Counted from the stretch's first letter, positions 1 through 6,963 are shown. The stretch is 13,324 nt of DNA from DASZCR01 sp035942915 (GCA_035942915.1 DASZCR010000319.1:1-13324), one strand, 5' to 3'. The notes: generated by a model from the letters alone, not told the origin. Translations and numbers: made by a program.

Positions 1-11
1 GACCTCTTCTC

Positions 12-39
12 TTATCACCTATCACCCATCACCCATCAC
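12..39. repeat. Four tandem heptamers (TTATCAC, CTATCAC, CCATCAC, CCATCAC)
   Basis: On the plus strand four perfectly phased 7-bp units occupy 12-18, 19-25, 26-32 and 33-39. All share the core ATCAC (TGAT on the minus strand) and vary only in the first two bases. They are preceded by CTTCTC, the same flank that precedes the right-hand array at 9061-9066. On the minus strand the units encode the last residues and the TGA stop of the GlcD-type gene and continue past it. The left edge of the window may cut off further units. Confidence 0.85.
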
Positions 40-1467
40 TGTATTAAAGACCTTGCCCGGATTGAGTATGCCCTGGGGGTCGAGCGCGCGTTTGATGCGG
101 CGCATGGCCTCGATGGTGGCGGCGTTGAGCGCCATGTCGAGGTAGGGGGCTTTGACGTAGCCGATGCCGTGCTCGCCGCTGATGGTGCCTCCGAGTTCGA
201 CGGCGGCGGCGAAGGTGTCGCGGACGGCGGCGCGCGCGCGCCCGACGGCTTCTGCGTCTTCGCGTTGGCACATGAAGTTGACGTGGATGTTGCCGTCGCC
301 GAGATGGCCGAAGTTGACGACGAAGGTCGCGTGCCTGCGTCCAATCTCCTCGACGCGCTCAATTAGCTCCGGCACGCGCGAGCGCGGCACGACCACGTCT
401 TCGTTGAACTTCAGGTTGCCGAACTTCTTGATGGCAGGCGAGAGCGCGCGGCGCACGTCCCACAGCCTGTCCTCCTCCTCGCGCGTCTCGGAACGCATCA
501 CGTCGTAGCCGCCGCCTTCGCGGACGACGCGCTCGACGATGCGTGATGCGCGCTCGACCTCTGCCGTCGCGCCATCGACGGCGACGAGCAGGAGCGCCCC
601 GGCACGCGCGTCCAATCCAAAAGCGAACTCGCTTTCGACGGCGCGAATGGCGTTGCGGTCTAAGACCTCTATGGCGACGGGCGTGACGCGTGCGCGTGTG
701 AAGTGCGAGACGCAGGCGCAGGCCGCCGTCATCGTCTCGAAGGTCGCGCGCACGGTGCGCGTCGCTTCCGGGAGCGGCAGCAACCTGAGCGTCGCCTCCG
801 TGATGATGCCGAGCATGCCTTCCGAACCGCAGAGCAAACCCGTCAGGTCGAAGCCGACGACGTTCTTGCTCGTGCGTCCTCCCGTCTCGACAATCTCGCC
901 CGTCGGCAAGACGACTTCGAGGCCGAGGACGTAATGCTTCGTCACGCCGTACTTGGCCGAGCGGATGCCGCCCGCGTTTTCTGCGATGTTGCCGCCGATG
1001 AAAGAGTTTTTGTAGGAGGCCGGGTCGGGCGGATAAAAGAGACCGTGCGCCTCGACCGCCTGTTGCAGTTCGTAAGTCGTGACGCCCGGCTCTGTGACGC
1101 AGTAGAGGTTGTCAACGTCAATCTCGCGGATGCGGTTCATGCGGTCTGTACCGATGACGATGCCGCCCTCGACCGGCACTGCCCCGCCCGTGTAGCCGAC
1201 GCCGCCGCCGCGCGCCGTGACGGGAAAGCGACGTTCGTTGGCGAGGCGCATAATCTGTGAAATCTGCTCGGCCGTCTCCGGCAAGACGACCGCTTCGGGA
1301 GGAAACTTCTCTTTCACCGCGTCCGCCCCGTAAGGCTCGACCCGTTCGTCATCGACGAGGACATGCTCTGCGCCGACAATCTCGCGCAGACGCGCCTGCA
1401 CCTGCTCGTCCGACGCCGCCGTGCGCGCGCGCCGCTGCCTCGCGGAAGTGTGAAAGAAATAGGACAT
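22..1467 (-). CDS. FAD-linked oxidase, GlcD / D-lactate dehydrogenase type
   Basis: Predicted 481-aa flavoenzyme that oxidises a 2-hydroxyacid such as D-lactate or glycolate to the 2-oxoacid, probably cytoplasmic or membrane-associated. The FAD-binding PCMH domain spans about residues 55-230, with VTARGGGVGYTGG at 83-95, the PPDP segment near 146, IGGNIAENAGG at 157-167 and the CGSEGMLGI segment at 213-221. The C-terminal FAD-oxidase domain carries the metal/substrate motif FGHLGDGNIH (386-395) and GEHGIG (431-436). Length fits the GlcD family, which normally ends at the LNPGKVF motif seen at 468-474. The last residues (VMGDG) and the stop codon are encoded by heptamer repeats. The ATG at 1467 has no clear Shine-Dalgarno, and the first ~20 residues look like an extension, so a start near residue 23 is possible. 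The family is certain; the substrate is not. GlcE/GlcF partners are not in the window. A LarA-like racemase lies 2 kb upstream on the same strand. Confidence 0.93.
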   Translation of the reverse strand: MSYFFHTSARQRRARTAASDEQVQARLREIVGAEHVLVDDERVEPYGADAVKEKFPPEAVVLPETAEQISQIMRLANERRFPVTARGGGVGYTGGAVPVEGGIVIGTDRMNRIREIDVDNLYCVTEPGVTTYELQQAVEAHGLFYPPDPASYKNSFIGGNIAENAGGIRSAKYGVTKHYVLGLEVVLPTGEIVETGGRTSKNVVGFDLTGLLCGSEGMLGIITEATLRLLPLPEATRTVRATFETMTAACACVSHFTRARVTPVAIEVLDRNAIRAVESEFAFGLDARAGALLLVAVDGATAEVERASRIVERVVREGGGYDVMRSETREEEDRLWDVRRALSPAIKKFGNLKFNEDVVVPRSRVPELIERVEEIGRRHATFVVNFGHLGDGNIHVNFMCQREDAEAVGRARAAVRDTFAAAVELGGTISGEHGIGYVKAPYLDMALNAATIEAMRRIKRALDPQGILNPGKVFNTVMGDG

Positions 1468-1540
1468 GCCGTGTCGCAGTTGACTTCTTCTTACGCATTA
1501 CTTTAACGCGCACGCGCGCGTCTCATCAACTGAACGCGCG

Positions 1541-1577
1541 AAAGAGCGATGGGACGAAAGCTTTCGTCCCATCGCTC
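1541..1577 (-). terminator. Perfect 34-bp palindrome, terminator of the Gly-rich secreted protein gene
   Basis: Bases 1544-1577 form a perfect 17 + 17 palindrome; the left arm GAGCGATGGGACGAAAG is followed immediately by its reverse complement. It lies 25 bp after the stop of the upstream gene. On the minus strand the hairpin is followed by TTT and then GC-rich sequence. The long stem suits an intrinsic terminator, but the T-run is short, so Rho-assisted termination, mRNA 3'-end protection or protein binding are alternatives. Confidence 0.65.
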
Positions 1578-1602
1578 CCTCGTCAGACATCTCCGTTGAT
1601 GT

Positions 1603-2418
1603 TTACTGCCGCCCGACCTCAGCCGACTCGCTCAAAGTGAGATTGAAGCGCGTGCCCTTCTCAAGACGGAGGTTTCCGCCCGTCAGTGAGAGCGTCGAAC
1701 TGCCTTCGACCGACGCGCCGAGCGTCTGCGTCACGCGCACGCCGCGAAGCGTCTGCCCGACGCCTCCGACCGTGCGACCGGCCGCGTCGGTCGTGCCGCC
1801 CACGACATCGCCTGCGGCACGCGTCGTCGTCTCGGCCACGCCGCCGACCGCGCCCGTCACGCCGCCAAGCAGACCGCCGCCGCTACCGCTGCTACCGCTG
1901 CGCCCGCTCGTCTGTGCGCGCCCGCTTGCGCTGCCGCCTGCGCCTGCGCCGAAGTCTCCTTCGTCGTCATCACGGCCGCGCGTGCGCGCTGTCGCCGACG
2001 CCTGCGTGACGGAGTTGATGGTGGCCGTAATCGGCGCGGAGAGTTTGCCGCGCTCAAGCCGGTCGAAGACGAGTGAGATGCTCGACTCGGCTGCGCCTTG
2101 CGTGCGCCGCTGCACGGCCGTCACAGAGCCGACGAGTCGCGCGCCTTTGTCAACCACGATGCGCCCGCCCGACCTGATGGCTTCGGTCGTCTTCAGGACG
2201 ACGCGGTCGCCGACGCGAGCCTTGTTTACGTCGAGCGCGCTTTCGAGTTGTGCGCTCAGGCGCGTGCCCGAAGCGATGTCGAGAGATTGTCCGTCTCCGC
2301 GCACGGAGGTCGTGCTGTCTGCTCCGCCGGAAGCACGTGCGCCCGTCCGTGTCTGCGCGAAAGCGTCCGCGCCGCAGACGACGAGAACCAAAACTGCGGT
2401 CATAACAGTTCTGCTCAT
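1603..2418 (-). CDS. Secreted Gly-rich protein with VirB10/TrbI-like barrel segment, unknown function
   Basis: 271 aa. The ATG at 2418 is preceded by a purine-rich AAGGGAAGAG Shine-Dalgarno. Residues 1-22 form a Sec signal peptide (hydrophobic 6-15, cleavage after AFA-Q or nearby). Residues ~44-103 (SLDIASGTRLSAQLESALDV, then RVGDRVVLKT, VVDKGARLVGSV) resemble the beta-strand pattern of VirB10/TrbI-type barrels ('GT.l...L...ld...G..v...v', 'ip.Gs.l.G.v'). A strand pair, ISLVFDRLERG (114-124), follows. Residues 147-227 are disordered and then Gly-rich with small-residue zipper spacing (GGLLGGVTGAVGGV). The C terminus (NLRLEKGTRFNLTL, 249-262) resembles a closing barrel strand. Other conjugation genes are absent, so this is more likely a free periplasmic protein sharing the fold. 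It has its own upstream region and terminator, so it is probably monocistronic. The function is not known to me. Confidence 0.85.
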   Translation of the reverse strand: MSRTVMTAVLVLVVCGADAFAQTRTGARASGGADSTTSVRGDGQSLDIASGTRLSAQLESALDVNKARVGDRVVLKTTEAIRSGGRIVVDKGARLVGSVTAVQRRTQGAAESSISLVFDRLERGKLSAPITATINSVTQASATARTRGRDDDEGDFGAGAGGSASGRAQTSGRSGSSGSGGGLLGGVTGAVGGVAETTTRAAGDVVGGTTDAAGRTVGGVGQTLRGVRVTQTLGASVEGSSTLSLTGGNLRLEKGTRFNLTLSESAEVGRQ

Positions 2419-2445
2419 AAAACTCTTCCCTTCCGTTTTTCACTC

Positions 2446-2460
2446 GCCGCGAGAAGCGGC
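2446..2460 (-). other. Small hairpin in the 5' leader of the Gly-rich secreted protein gene
   Basis: GCCGC-GAGAA-GCGGC forms a 5-bp GC stem with a 5-nt loop. It sits about 15 nt upstream of the Shine-Dalgarno of the gene starting at 2418. It is short and may be incidental in GC-rich DNA. Confidence 0.3.
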
Positions 2461-2545
2461 CGTAGGATTTTTCTTACGTTTCAGGTCGGGGTTGGCGCTT
2501 TGATGAAGAGGAGCTTAAGGCGAGTTGCGAGGATTCACACAACGC

Positions 2546-2565
2546 TTTGATTGCGATTTGATTGC
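2546..2565. promoter_or_regulatory. Direct repeat TTTGATTGC x2 at 11-bp spacing, candidate operator
   Basis: TTTGATTGC occurs at 2546-2554 and again at 2557-2565, exactly 11 bp apart, about one helical turn. It lies in an AT-richer stretch upstream of the gene starting at 2418 and downstream of the terminator of the preceding gene. The gap 2419-2574 contains no ORF of note. A promoter for the 2418 gene must lie here, but I see no convincing sigma-70 pair. The operator role is inferred from spacing only. Confidence 0.3.
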
Positions 2566-2574
2566 ATTTGTCCC

Positions 2575-2644
2575 AAAACGGCAAAAGGCGAAAGCGAAGA
2601 GTTAAAAAGAGTGACGGTCACTCTCAAGCTCTTCGCTTTCGCCT
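2575..2644 (-). terminator. Nested double intrinsic terminator
   Basis: Two inverted repeats are nested. The inner hairpin is AGAGTGAC-G-GTCACTCT (2608-2624), followed on the minus strand by five T's (plus-strand A's at 2604-2608). The outer stem is a perfect 16-bp repeat, AGGCGAAAGCGAAGAG at 2586-2601 with its complement at 2629-2644. On the minus strand it is followed by TTTTGCCGTTTT (plus-strand A-runs at 2583-2586 and 2575-2578). It lies 25 bp past the stop of the secreted protein gene at 2670 and would end the CDF-LarA-secreted-protein transcript. Confidence 0.85.
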
Positions 2645-2669
2645 CTGGCCTTTTTACTTTTGCCGGTTG

Positions 2670-3404
2670 TTAGGGCGCTGGCTGGACGACGATGCGGACG
2701 CGTTCCCGTCCAACGGTCAGTTCCAGAGGGTTGCCGAGTTGGAGCGGAAGCGTCTTGCCGTTGACGTTGATTTCGAGCGGCGGAACGGTGCGCGCGCGCG
2801 CGTCCGTCGTGGTCGTTGTATCGGTCGTCGTCGTCAGTGCGCTCGCGTCCGAAGTGGTCGCGGCGTCGGACTGCGCGGGCGCGCTCTGTCCCGGCTTGGC
2901 CGTGTCGCCGGAGCGCGTGACGAGATTGGTGGCGACGATGCGCCACGTCGTCGGCGCGCAGGTCAGACGCAGACCCGGCGTATCGACCTCTGCCGACTCG
3001 TTCGGCGCGAGCGCCTCAAGTTTCCACATCCCTTCGCCGCAGCGCACGCCGTCCGCGCCGTAGAAGGTCGCCCACCCGGAGACGTAAATGTAGAAGACGG
3101 TGCTGCGATTCTCGATGACGATGCGCGTGTTGCGCTCCGGGGCGTCGGGCGTGCCTGAGAGTTGCTGCGTGCGCAGGAGTCCGCCGAGCGCCGTGCGGCC
3201 GTCCGCGTCGAAAGCCTGCGCGCGCTCGGCGAGCGGCACGCGCGGCTCTGCCGGTCTCGTCTCGGCGGCGGCGCTCATCTGCGCGGTATCGCTGCTCGAT
3301 GTCATCGCCCCGCCGGTCTGTTGCTGCGCGTGCGTCGTGGTCATTGTCGCCGATGCGGCGCAGGCGGCGAGTATCAGACAGATTTTGAAGAGTGCTGTTT
3401 TCAC
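2670..3404 (-). CDS. Secreted protein with Thr-rich linker, unknown function
   Basis: 244 aa from a GTG start at 3404. I chose this over the in-frame upstream start at 3437 because GGAGGAGGAG (3409-3418) sits just before it and the protein then begins with a textbook Sec signal: KTALFK, the hydrophobic core ICLILAACAAS, and a likely cleavage THA|Q near residue 26. Residues ~90-165 look like a compact beta-rich domain (TRIVIENRSTVFYIYVSGWATFYG) with two cysteines, C122 and C149, that could form a periplasmic disulfide. Residues ~166-205 are a disordered Ala/Ser/Thr linker with a run of T residues. The last ~35 residues (PPLEINVNGKTLPLQLG) look like a second small beta module. I do not recognise the family. 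It starts 41 nt after the LarA-like gene, so it is probably its co-transcribed last member. Confidence 0.85.
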   Translation of the reverse strand: MKTALFKICLILAACAASATMTTTHAQQQTGGAMTSSSDTAQMSAAAETRPAEPRVPLAERAQAFDADGRTALGGLLRTQQLSGTPDAPERNTRIVIENRSTVFYIYVSGWATFYGADGVRCGEGMWKLEALAPNESAEVDTPGLRLTCAPTTWRIVATNLVTRSGDTAKPGQSAPAQSDAATTSDASALTTTTDTTTTTDARARTVPPLEINVNGKTLPLQLGNPLELTVGRERVRIVVQPAP

Positions 3405-3408
3405 TTTT

Positions 3409-3418
3409 CTCCTCCTCC
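3409..3418 (-). promoter_or_regulatory. Strong Shine-Dalgarno fixing the GTG start at 3404
   Basis: On the minus strand GGAGGAGGAG is followed by AAAA and then GTG. It is one of the best ribosome binding sites in the window and removes 11 residues from the longest reading frame, placing the start right at the signal peptide. Confidence 0.75.
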
Positions 3419-3445
3419 ATTGCAGACGCCAGAACATATCACGCT

Positions 3446-4714
3446 TCAGCCGTTCAAAACAGGTATCAGCGCCGCGCCGCGCGGCATCACGTAGCCGGAC
3501 GCGGCCGCGCCTTCGGCATCGAGCGCCTCCTCGATGCTGCGCGCCGGAAGCATCCGCATACGTCGCACCTCCGCGTCAGGCAGACGCGAGACGAGACGGA
3601 CGCGGAAGCGTTCGGCCTTAGTGAGCAGAGACCATGCGGTCTGCCCGTTGACCTCGTAAGCTGTGCGCAGACGCTCGACCAACTCGCGCGAGTCTCTGGC
3701 CTCGAACCACTTGAGAAAGTCCATCCTTCCGAGTCCGTCGGCGCACTCTGCAAGGAGCACGATGAGGCCGCCGTCGGCGCACGCGTGCGCGGCCATCTCA
3801 AGAGCCTTGTGTGCCTGTATCAGGTTGAGGTCGTGCGGTGTGCCTCCGGCCGAGACGATGACCACCTCGGCCTTCGACTCTATCTGGACAGCATGCGAGT
3901 TGACGTATTCGGCGCAGCCCTGCCGGTGTGCGCCGCGCCAGTCGCCCGCGTAGAGGCGGACGGCGCGACCGCGTTCGTCCGTCACGGTGTTGAGCAGGAA
4001 GGAGGGCGCAACCTCAGCCGCGATGCGCTCACATTCTTCGTGGACGGCGTTGCCGTCGAGTCGTCCCGCGCCGACTCCGGCGCGACGCCCGCCGCGCTCG
4101 AAGTCGAAGGCGTGCAGGTGCGTCGCCTCGATGGCGCGCGCCGAGGCGAGGCCGGGGCAGATGCTTTTGCGCCCGCCCGTGAAGCCCGCGAAGTAGTGAA
4201 AGTTGATAGCGCCGGTGAGAATCACGTGCGAGTGCTCGACGAGCGCGCGGTTGATTTCGATGGGTGTGCCGCGTTCGGTCTCTCCGAGTTGGACGTGCGC
4301 CGCCGCGTCGTGCGGGTCGTGGTCGAGCGTGCGGATGCGCTGCACGACGAAGGGCGTGAGCAACTCGCGCCGCTCTTCGGGCGTGACGCGGCGATGGATG
4401 CCGGTGGCGAAGATGATACGCAGGTCGGAGGGCGCGACGCCGAGGGCGACGAGACGGCGCACGAGCAGGTTGACGACCTGCGCGCTCGCCGTTGCGCGCG
4501 TCGCGTCCGAGACGACGACGAGCACGCTCTCGCCGGGGCTGATGATTTCTTCGAGCGCCTGCGAGTCGATAGGGTCGTCGATGAGCGCGCCCATCTCCGC
4601 GTCGGAGAGCGGCGTCACGTCGTCGCTCGCTTCCGTGTCGAGCACACGGAATCTGTCCTCGTCAAACTCGAACGAGAGCGACCCGCGTCCGTAACCCAGT
4701 TCAATGCGCGCCAT
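3446..4714 (-). CDS. LarA-like nickel-dependent 2-hydroxyacid racemase/epimerase
   Basis: 422 aa, full length for the lactate racemase (LarA, formerly DUF2088) superfamily. These enzymes interconvert 2-hydroxyacid stereoisomers using a covalent nickel-pincer nucleotide cofactor. The active-site set known from Lactiplantibacillus LarA (D72, R75, H108, H174, K184, H200, Q295, K298) is all present with near-identical spacing: SDATR gives D70/R73, ATGIHR gives H107, NFHYFAGFTGGRKS gives H173 and K183 (cofactor attachment lysine), THLHAFD gives H199 (nickel ligand), and IQAHKAL gives Q300/K303. It is therefore predicted active if the host makes the cofactor, but LarB, LarC and LarE are not in this window. 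The substrate may be lactate or another hydroxyacid, as the superfamily is broad. The start is ATG 4714 with a weak ribosome site. It lies 81 nt after the 80-aa gene and 41 nt before the secreted protein gene. Confidence 0.92.
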   Translation of the reverse strand: MARIELGYGRGSLSFEFDEDRFRVLDTEASDDVTPLSDAEMGALIDDPIDSQALEEIISPGESVLVVVSDATRATASAQVVNLLVRRLVALGVAPSDLRIIFATGIHRRVTPEERRELLTPFVVQRIRTLDHDPHDAAAHVQLGETERGTPIEINRALVEHSHVILTGAINFHYFAGFTGGRKSICPGLASARAIEATHLHAFDFERGGRRAGVGAGRLDGNAVHEECERIAAEVAPSFLLNTVTDERGRAVRLYAGDWRGAHRQGCAEYVNSHAVQIESKAEVVIVSAGGTPHDLNLIQAHKALEMAAHACADGGLIVLLAECADGLGRMDFLKWFEARDSRELVERLRTAYEVNGQTAWSLLTKAERFRVRLVSRLPDAEVRRMRMLPARSIEEALDAEGAAASGYVMPRGAALIPVLNG

Positions 4715-4795
4715 AAATTTATCTGTCTGAGCGCCTCTTGCGGAAGACGCGGGTCGTCACAAAGAAGAAGCGGGGAGATATCGTTTAAACGGCTC

Positions 4796-5038
4796 TCAGA
4801 CGCCGAAGCGAATCAGTTCGCGTTCGATGACGTTGAGCGAAGCGAAGTCGGTCGCCCCGGCGGCGCGCGCGTCGGCGAGCCAGCGACGGAGTTTGCGCGC
4901 GTCTTCGAGCGAGGGGATGCGGCACGCGCCCGTCAGCGCCAGCGTCACCAGATGGTCTGGTGCGCCGTGTGTCACCAGCGCCGCCTGTAGCGCCGCCTGT
5001 TCGCGCAGGTCGAGAACGAGCAGTAGATTGATTTCCAT
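4796..5038 (-). CDS. Small protein of unknown function, translationally coupled to the CDF exporter
   Basis: 80 aa, no signal peptide or membrane segment, no cysteines beyond C39. The N terminus (MEINLLLVLDLREQAALQAAL) and the central HGAPDHLVTLALTG segment suggest an alpha/beta fold. The C-terminal half (SLEDARKLRRWLADARAAG, FASLNVIERELIRFG) is helical. I do not recognise a family. Its reality is supported by the arrangement TAATG: its ATG overlaps the stop codon of the exporter by one base, the usual sign of coupled translation. The following gap of 81 bp (4715-4795) contains a CGTTTAAACG palindrome at 4782-4791 but no obvious terminator, so read-through into the LarA-like gene is likely. 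Confidence 0.75.
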   Translation of the reverse strand: MEINLLLVLDLREQAALQAALVTHGAPDHLVTLALTGACRIPSLEDARKLRRWLADARAAGATDFASLNVIERELIRFGV

Positions 5039-6006
5039 TAATCTTTCGCCGAGCGGAAGCAGGCCGTTCCCGACGTGCAGAAGTGAAAGGTCTCGTCCTC
5101 GAAGTCGGAAGTCTCCATCTGAATCGTCAGGTGGTCAACGCCGAAGCGGTCGTGCAGTTTCGCGCGCAGCGTCCGCAAGACTTCGGGCGGCGAAATCGTC
5201 TCGGCATGAACGACGTGCGCCGAGAGCGCCTCGCGTCCCGAAGTGATAGTCCAGACGTGCAGGTCATGCACGTCCTCGACGCCGTCGGTCGCGCGTATCA
5301 CCTCCTCGACGGCCGCGAGGTTGATGTGCGCGGGCGTGCCTTCGAGCAGGACGTTGGTCGCCTCACGAATCAGATTCCAAGAACTCCAGATGATGAGCAG
5401 GGCGATGAGCGCGCTAAAGAGCGGGTCGGCCGCGTACCAGCCATAGACAGACATCAGGACGCCCGCCGTGATAGCTCCGACCGAGCCGAGCGCGTCGCCG
5501 AGGATGTGCAGCCACGCGCCGCGCACGTTGAGGTCGTGTTCGTGGTCGCCGTGCAGCAGCCACGCGCAGACGAGGTTGACGACGAGGCCGCCCGTTGCGA
5601 CGGCAATCATCAACCCGCCGCGTTCAATCACCTGCGGCTCAAACCAACGCTGGTAAGCTTCGTAAAAGATGTAGAGCGAGATGAGAACAAGCACGACGCC
5701 GTTGACGAAAGCGGCGAGAATTTCCAGACGGTAGTAGCCGAAGGTCTTGTTCGGCGTGGCGGGTCGCGAGCCGAACCATGCGGCCGTCAACGCCAGCGCC
5801 AGCGCCGCCACGTCTGTCAACATGTGGCCTGCATCGGCCATCAACGCGAGCGAGCCTGTCAGCCATCCGCCGACAGCCTCAGCCAGCATGTAGCCCGCCG
5901 TCAGCGTCAGGACGACGAGCAGACGGCGACGACCGCTCGCCCCGCCGCCGTGCTCTCGATGCTCGTGCGCGTGATGGTGATGATGATGTCCGTTCGAGCC
6001 GCCCAC
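5038..6006 (-). CDS. Cation diffusion facilitator (CzcD/ZnT type), Zn2+/H+ antiporter
   Basis: 322 aa. It exports divalent metal, most likely Zn2+ (possibly Co2+/Cd2+), from cytoplasm to periplasm. Six membrane helices lie between ~28 and ~213. The tetrahedral transport site is HMLTD (H61/D65, helix 2) and HILGD (H167/D171, helix 5), the HD-HD set typical of zinc transporters. The C-terminal cytoplasmic domain (~228-298) has the VHDLHVW signature and metal-binding candidates H247, H250, H264 and H292. A His-rich N terminus (six consecutive His, then HEHREH) and a His-rich loop (HGDHEHD, 152-158) probably buffer or sense metal. The start is GTG 6006: an in-frame TAG lies just upstream, so no longer form exists, yet no Shine-Dalgarno is visible. 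Only 34 bp separate it from the upstream terminator, so its promoter must overlap that terminator, or it depends on read-through. Confidence 0.95.
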   Translation of the reverse strand: MGGSNGHHHHHHAHEHREHGGGASGRRRLLVVLTLTAGYMLAEAVGGWLTGSLALMADAGHMLTDVAALALALTAAWFGSRPATPNKTFGYYRLEILAAFVNGVVLVLISLYIFYEAYQRWFEPQVIERGGLMIAVATGGLVVNLVCAWLLHGDHEHDLNVRGAWLHILGDALGSVGAITAGVLMSVYGWYAADPLFSALIALLIIWSSWNLIREATNVLLEGTPAHINLAAVEEVIRATDGVEDVHDLHVWTITSGREALSAHVVHAETISPPEVLRTLRAKLHDRFGVDHLTIQMETSDFEDETFHFCTSGTACFRSAKD

Positions 6007-6040
6007 GACGTAAGACTAGCAGATTGACGCACAAAATTTG

Positions 6041-6074
6041 AAGGCGGGCGTCTCTTCTCACGGACGCCCGCCTT
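6041..6074 (-). terminator. Intrinsic-type terminator after the zinc-ribbon/receiver gene
   Basis: AAGGCGGGCGTC (6041-6052) and GACGCCCGCCTT (6063-6074) form a perfect 12-bp GC-rich stem with a 10-nt loop. On the minus strand it is followed by CAAATTTTG. It lies 40 bp beyond the stop at 6114 and separates the pilT transcript from the CDF exporter group. Confidence 0.8.
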
Positions 6075-6113
6075 GCGCGGCCTTGCGTGTTGTGATTGAC
6101 GACGCAAACCTCT

Positions 6114-6938
6114 TCACAGTTCGGCGACGTTGAGCGCCTTGTTGTAGTCGCGGTAAAGCTCGTTCATCGAACGAATGCAGCGTTCGAGCAGGTGCGGCAG
6201 TTCGGCTGCGTCCGAGTGGTTGACTATCAGGTTGACGTTGGCGAGAAAAGCGGCGTGTGCATCGGCCGTGCGCGCCGTAGGCGAGAGATTGACGAAGACG
6301 ACGCGGCGGCGTTCGGCCGGACGCATCGTGTTCATCTCGCGGTTGATGAAGGCCGCGCCCTGCTCGGCCGCGTCGAACTCCGCATCGAGCACGACCACGT
6401 CCATCTTGTCCTCGCGCATCCGCTCGATGGCCTGCGACGTGTCGGCCGCGACGAAGACCTCGTAACGACTCTTCGCCAGCGCACGCGCCGCCACTTCGCG
6501 CTCCGCCTCCGCGCCGACGCAGACGAGCGCGCGGCGACGCTCCCAACCCGGCCGCCCCTGTCGCCCGTGCGGCGGCGGCGTTGCGCCCGTCAACTCCGAC
6601 GCCGCGCCGCGCTGCAAGAGCGCCGCCAGCAAACGCGCTAACTCACCCTCGCCCCCTTGCGGCGCTGGCGTTGACGGGCGCGCGCCGGAAGGAGCGGCCT
6701 CGTCATCCACCGTCGCGTCGAAGACGGGCGCGGGTGCGGGCTTGGATTCGCGCTGCGCGCGCGTCGAGGCCGGCAACAGGTCGCCGCCTCCGGCCGCGAG
6801 CGCGCCGCCCGACGTGCTCGGCGGCTGCGCGTTGATAATCTGCTGACACTTCGGGCAGCGCATCGTGAACGGCCGCGCCGGCACTTTGGCGTCATCCAGT
6901 TGCAAACGCGTCGTACAGTTAGGACAAGCGACAATCAT
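6114..6938 (-). CDS. Zinc-ribbon plus degenerate receiver-domain protein, pilT neighbour
   Basis: 274 aa from ATG 6938. I prefer this to the upstream TTG at 6971 because MJ0042-type zinc-ribbon proteins begin directly with this motif. Residues 1-35 are the ribbon: CPNC (C5/C8) and CPKC (C28/C31). Residues ~38-130 are a Pro/Ala/Gly-rich disordered linker. Residues ~136-262 have the alternating pattern of a response-regulator receiver: beta strands at ALVCVGA, VFVAAD, MDVVVLDAEF (D185 at the phospho-acceptor position), RVVFVNLSP and VNLIVNHSD. The acidic pair expected after strand 1 is missing (VGAEAE), and the Lys expected after strand 5 is Asn. It is therefore probably a pseudo-receiver that signals without normal phosphorylation. 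It starts 25 bp after pilT and so is likely co-transcribed, suggesting a role in type IV pilus or motility control. No Shine-Dalgarno is obvious. Confidence 0.85.
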   Translation of the reverse strand: MIVACPNCTTRLQLDDAKVPARPFTMRCPKCQQIINAQPPSTSGGALAAGGGDLLPASTRAQRESKPAPAPVFDATVDDEAAPSGARPSTPAPQGGEGELARLLAALLQRGAASELTGATPPPHGRQGRPGWERRRALVCVGAEAEREVAARALAKSRYEVFVAADTSQAIERMREDKMDVVVLDAEFDAAEQGAAFINREMNTMRPAERRRVVFVNLSPTARTADAHAAFLANVNLIVNHSDAAELPHLLERCIRSMNELYRDYNKALNVAEL

Positions 6939-6963
6939 AGTTAGGTGAAAGAGGTTTTCAGAC

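Noticed and set aside
1603..2418. Conjugation (type IV secretion) component, VirB10/TrbI
   Set aside because: Only a barrel-like segment is similar. It lacks the membrane anchor and the full domain, and there are no other transfer genes nearby.
3392..4990. 532-codon open frame on the plus strand
   Set aside because: It is antisense to the LarA-like gene, whose eight active-site residues are intact. It has no recognisable motif and arises from codon bias in GC-rich DNA.
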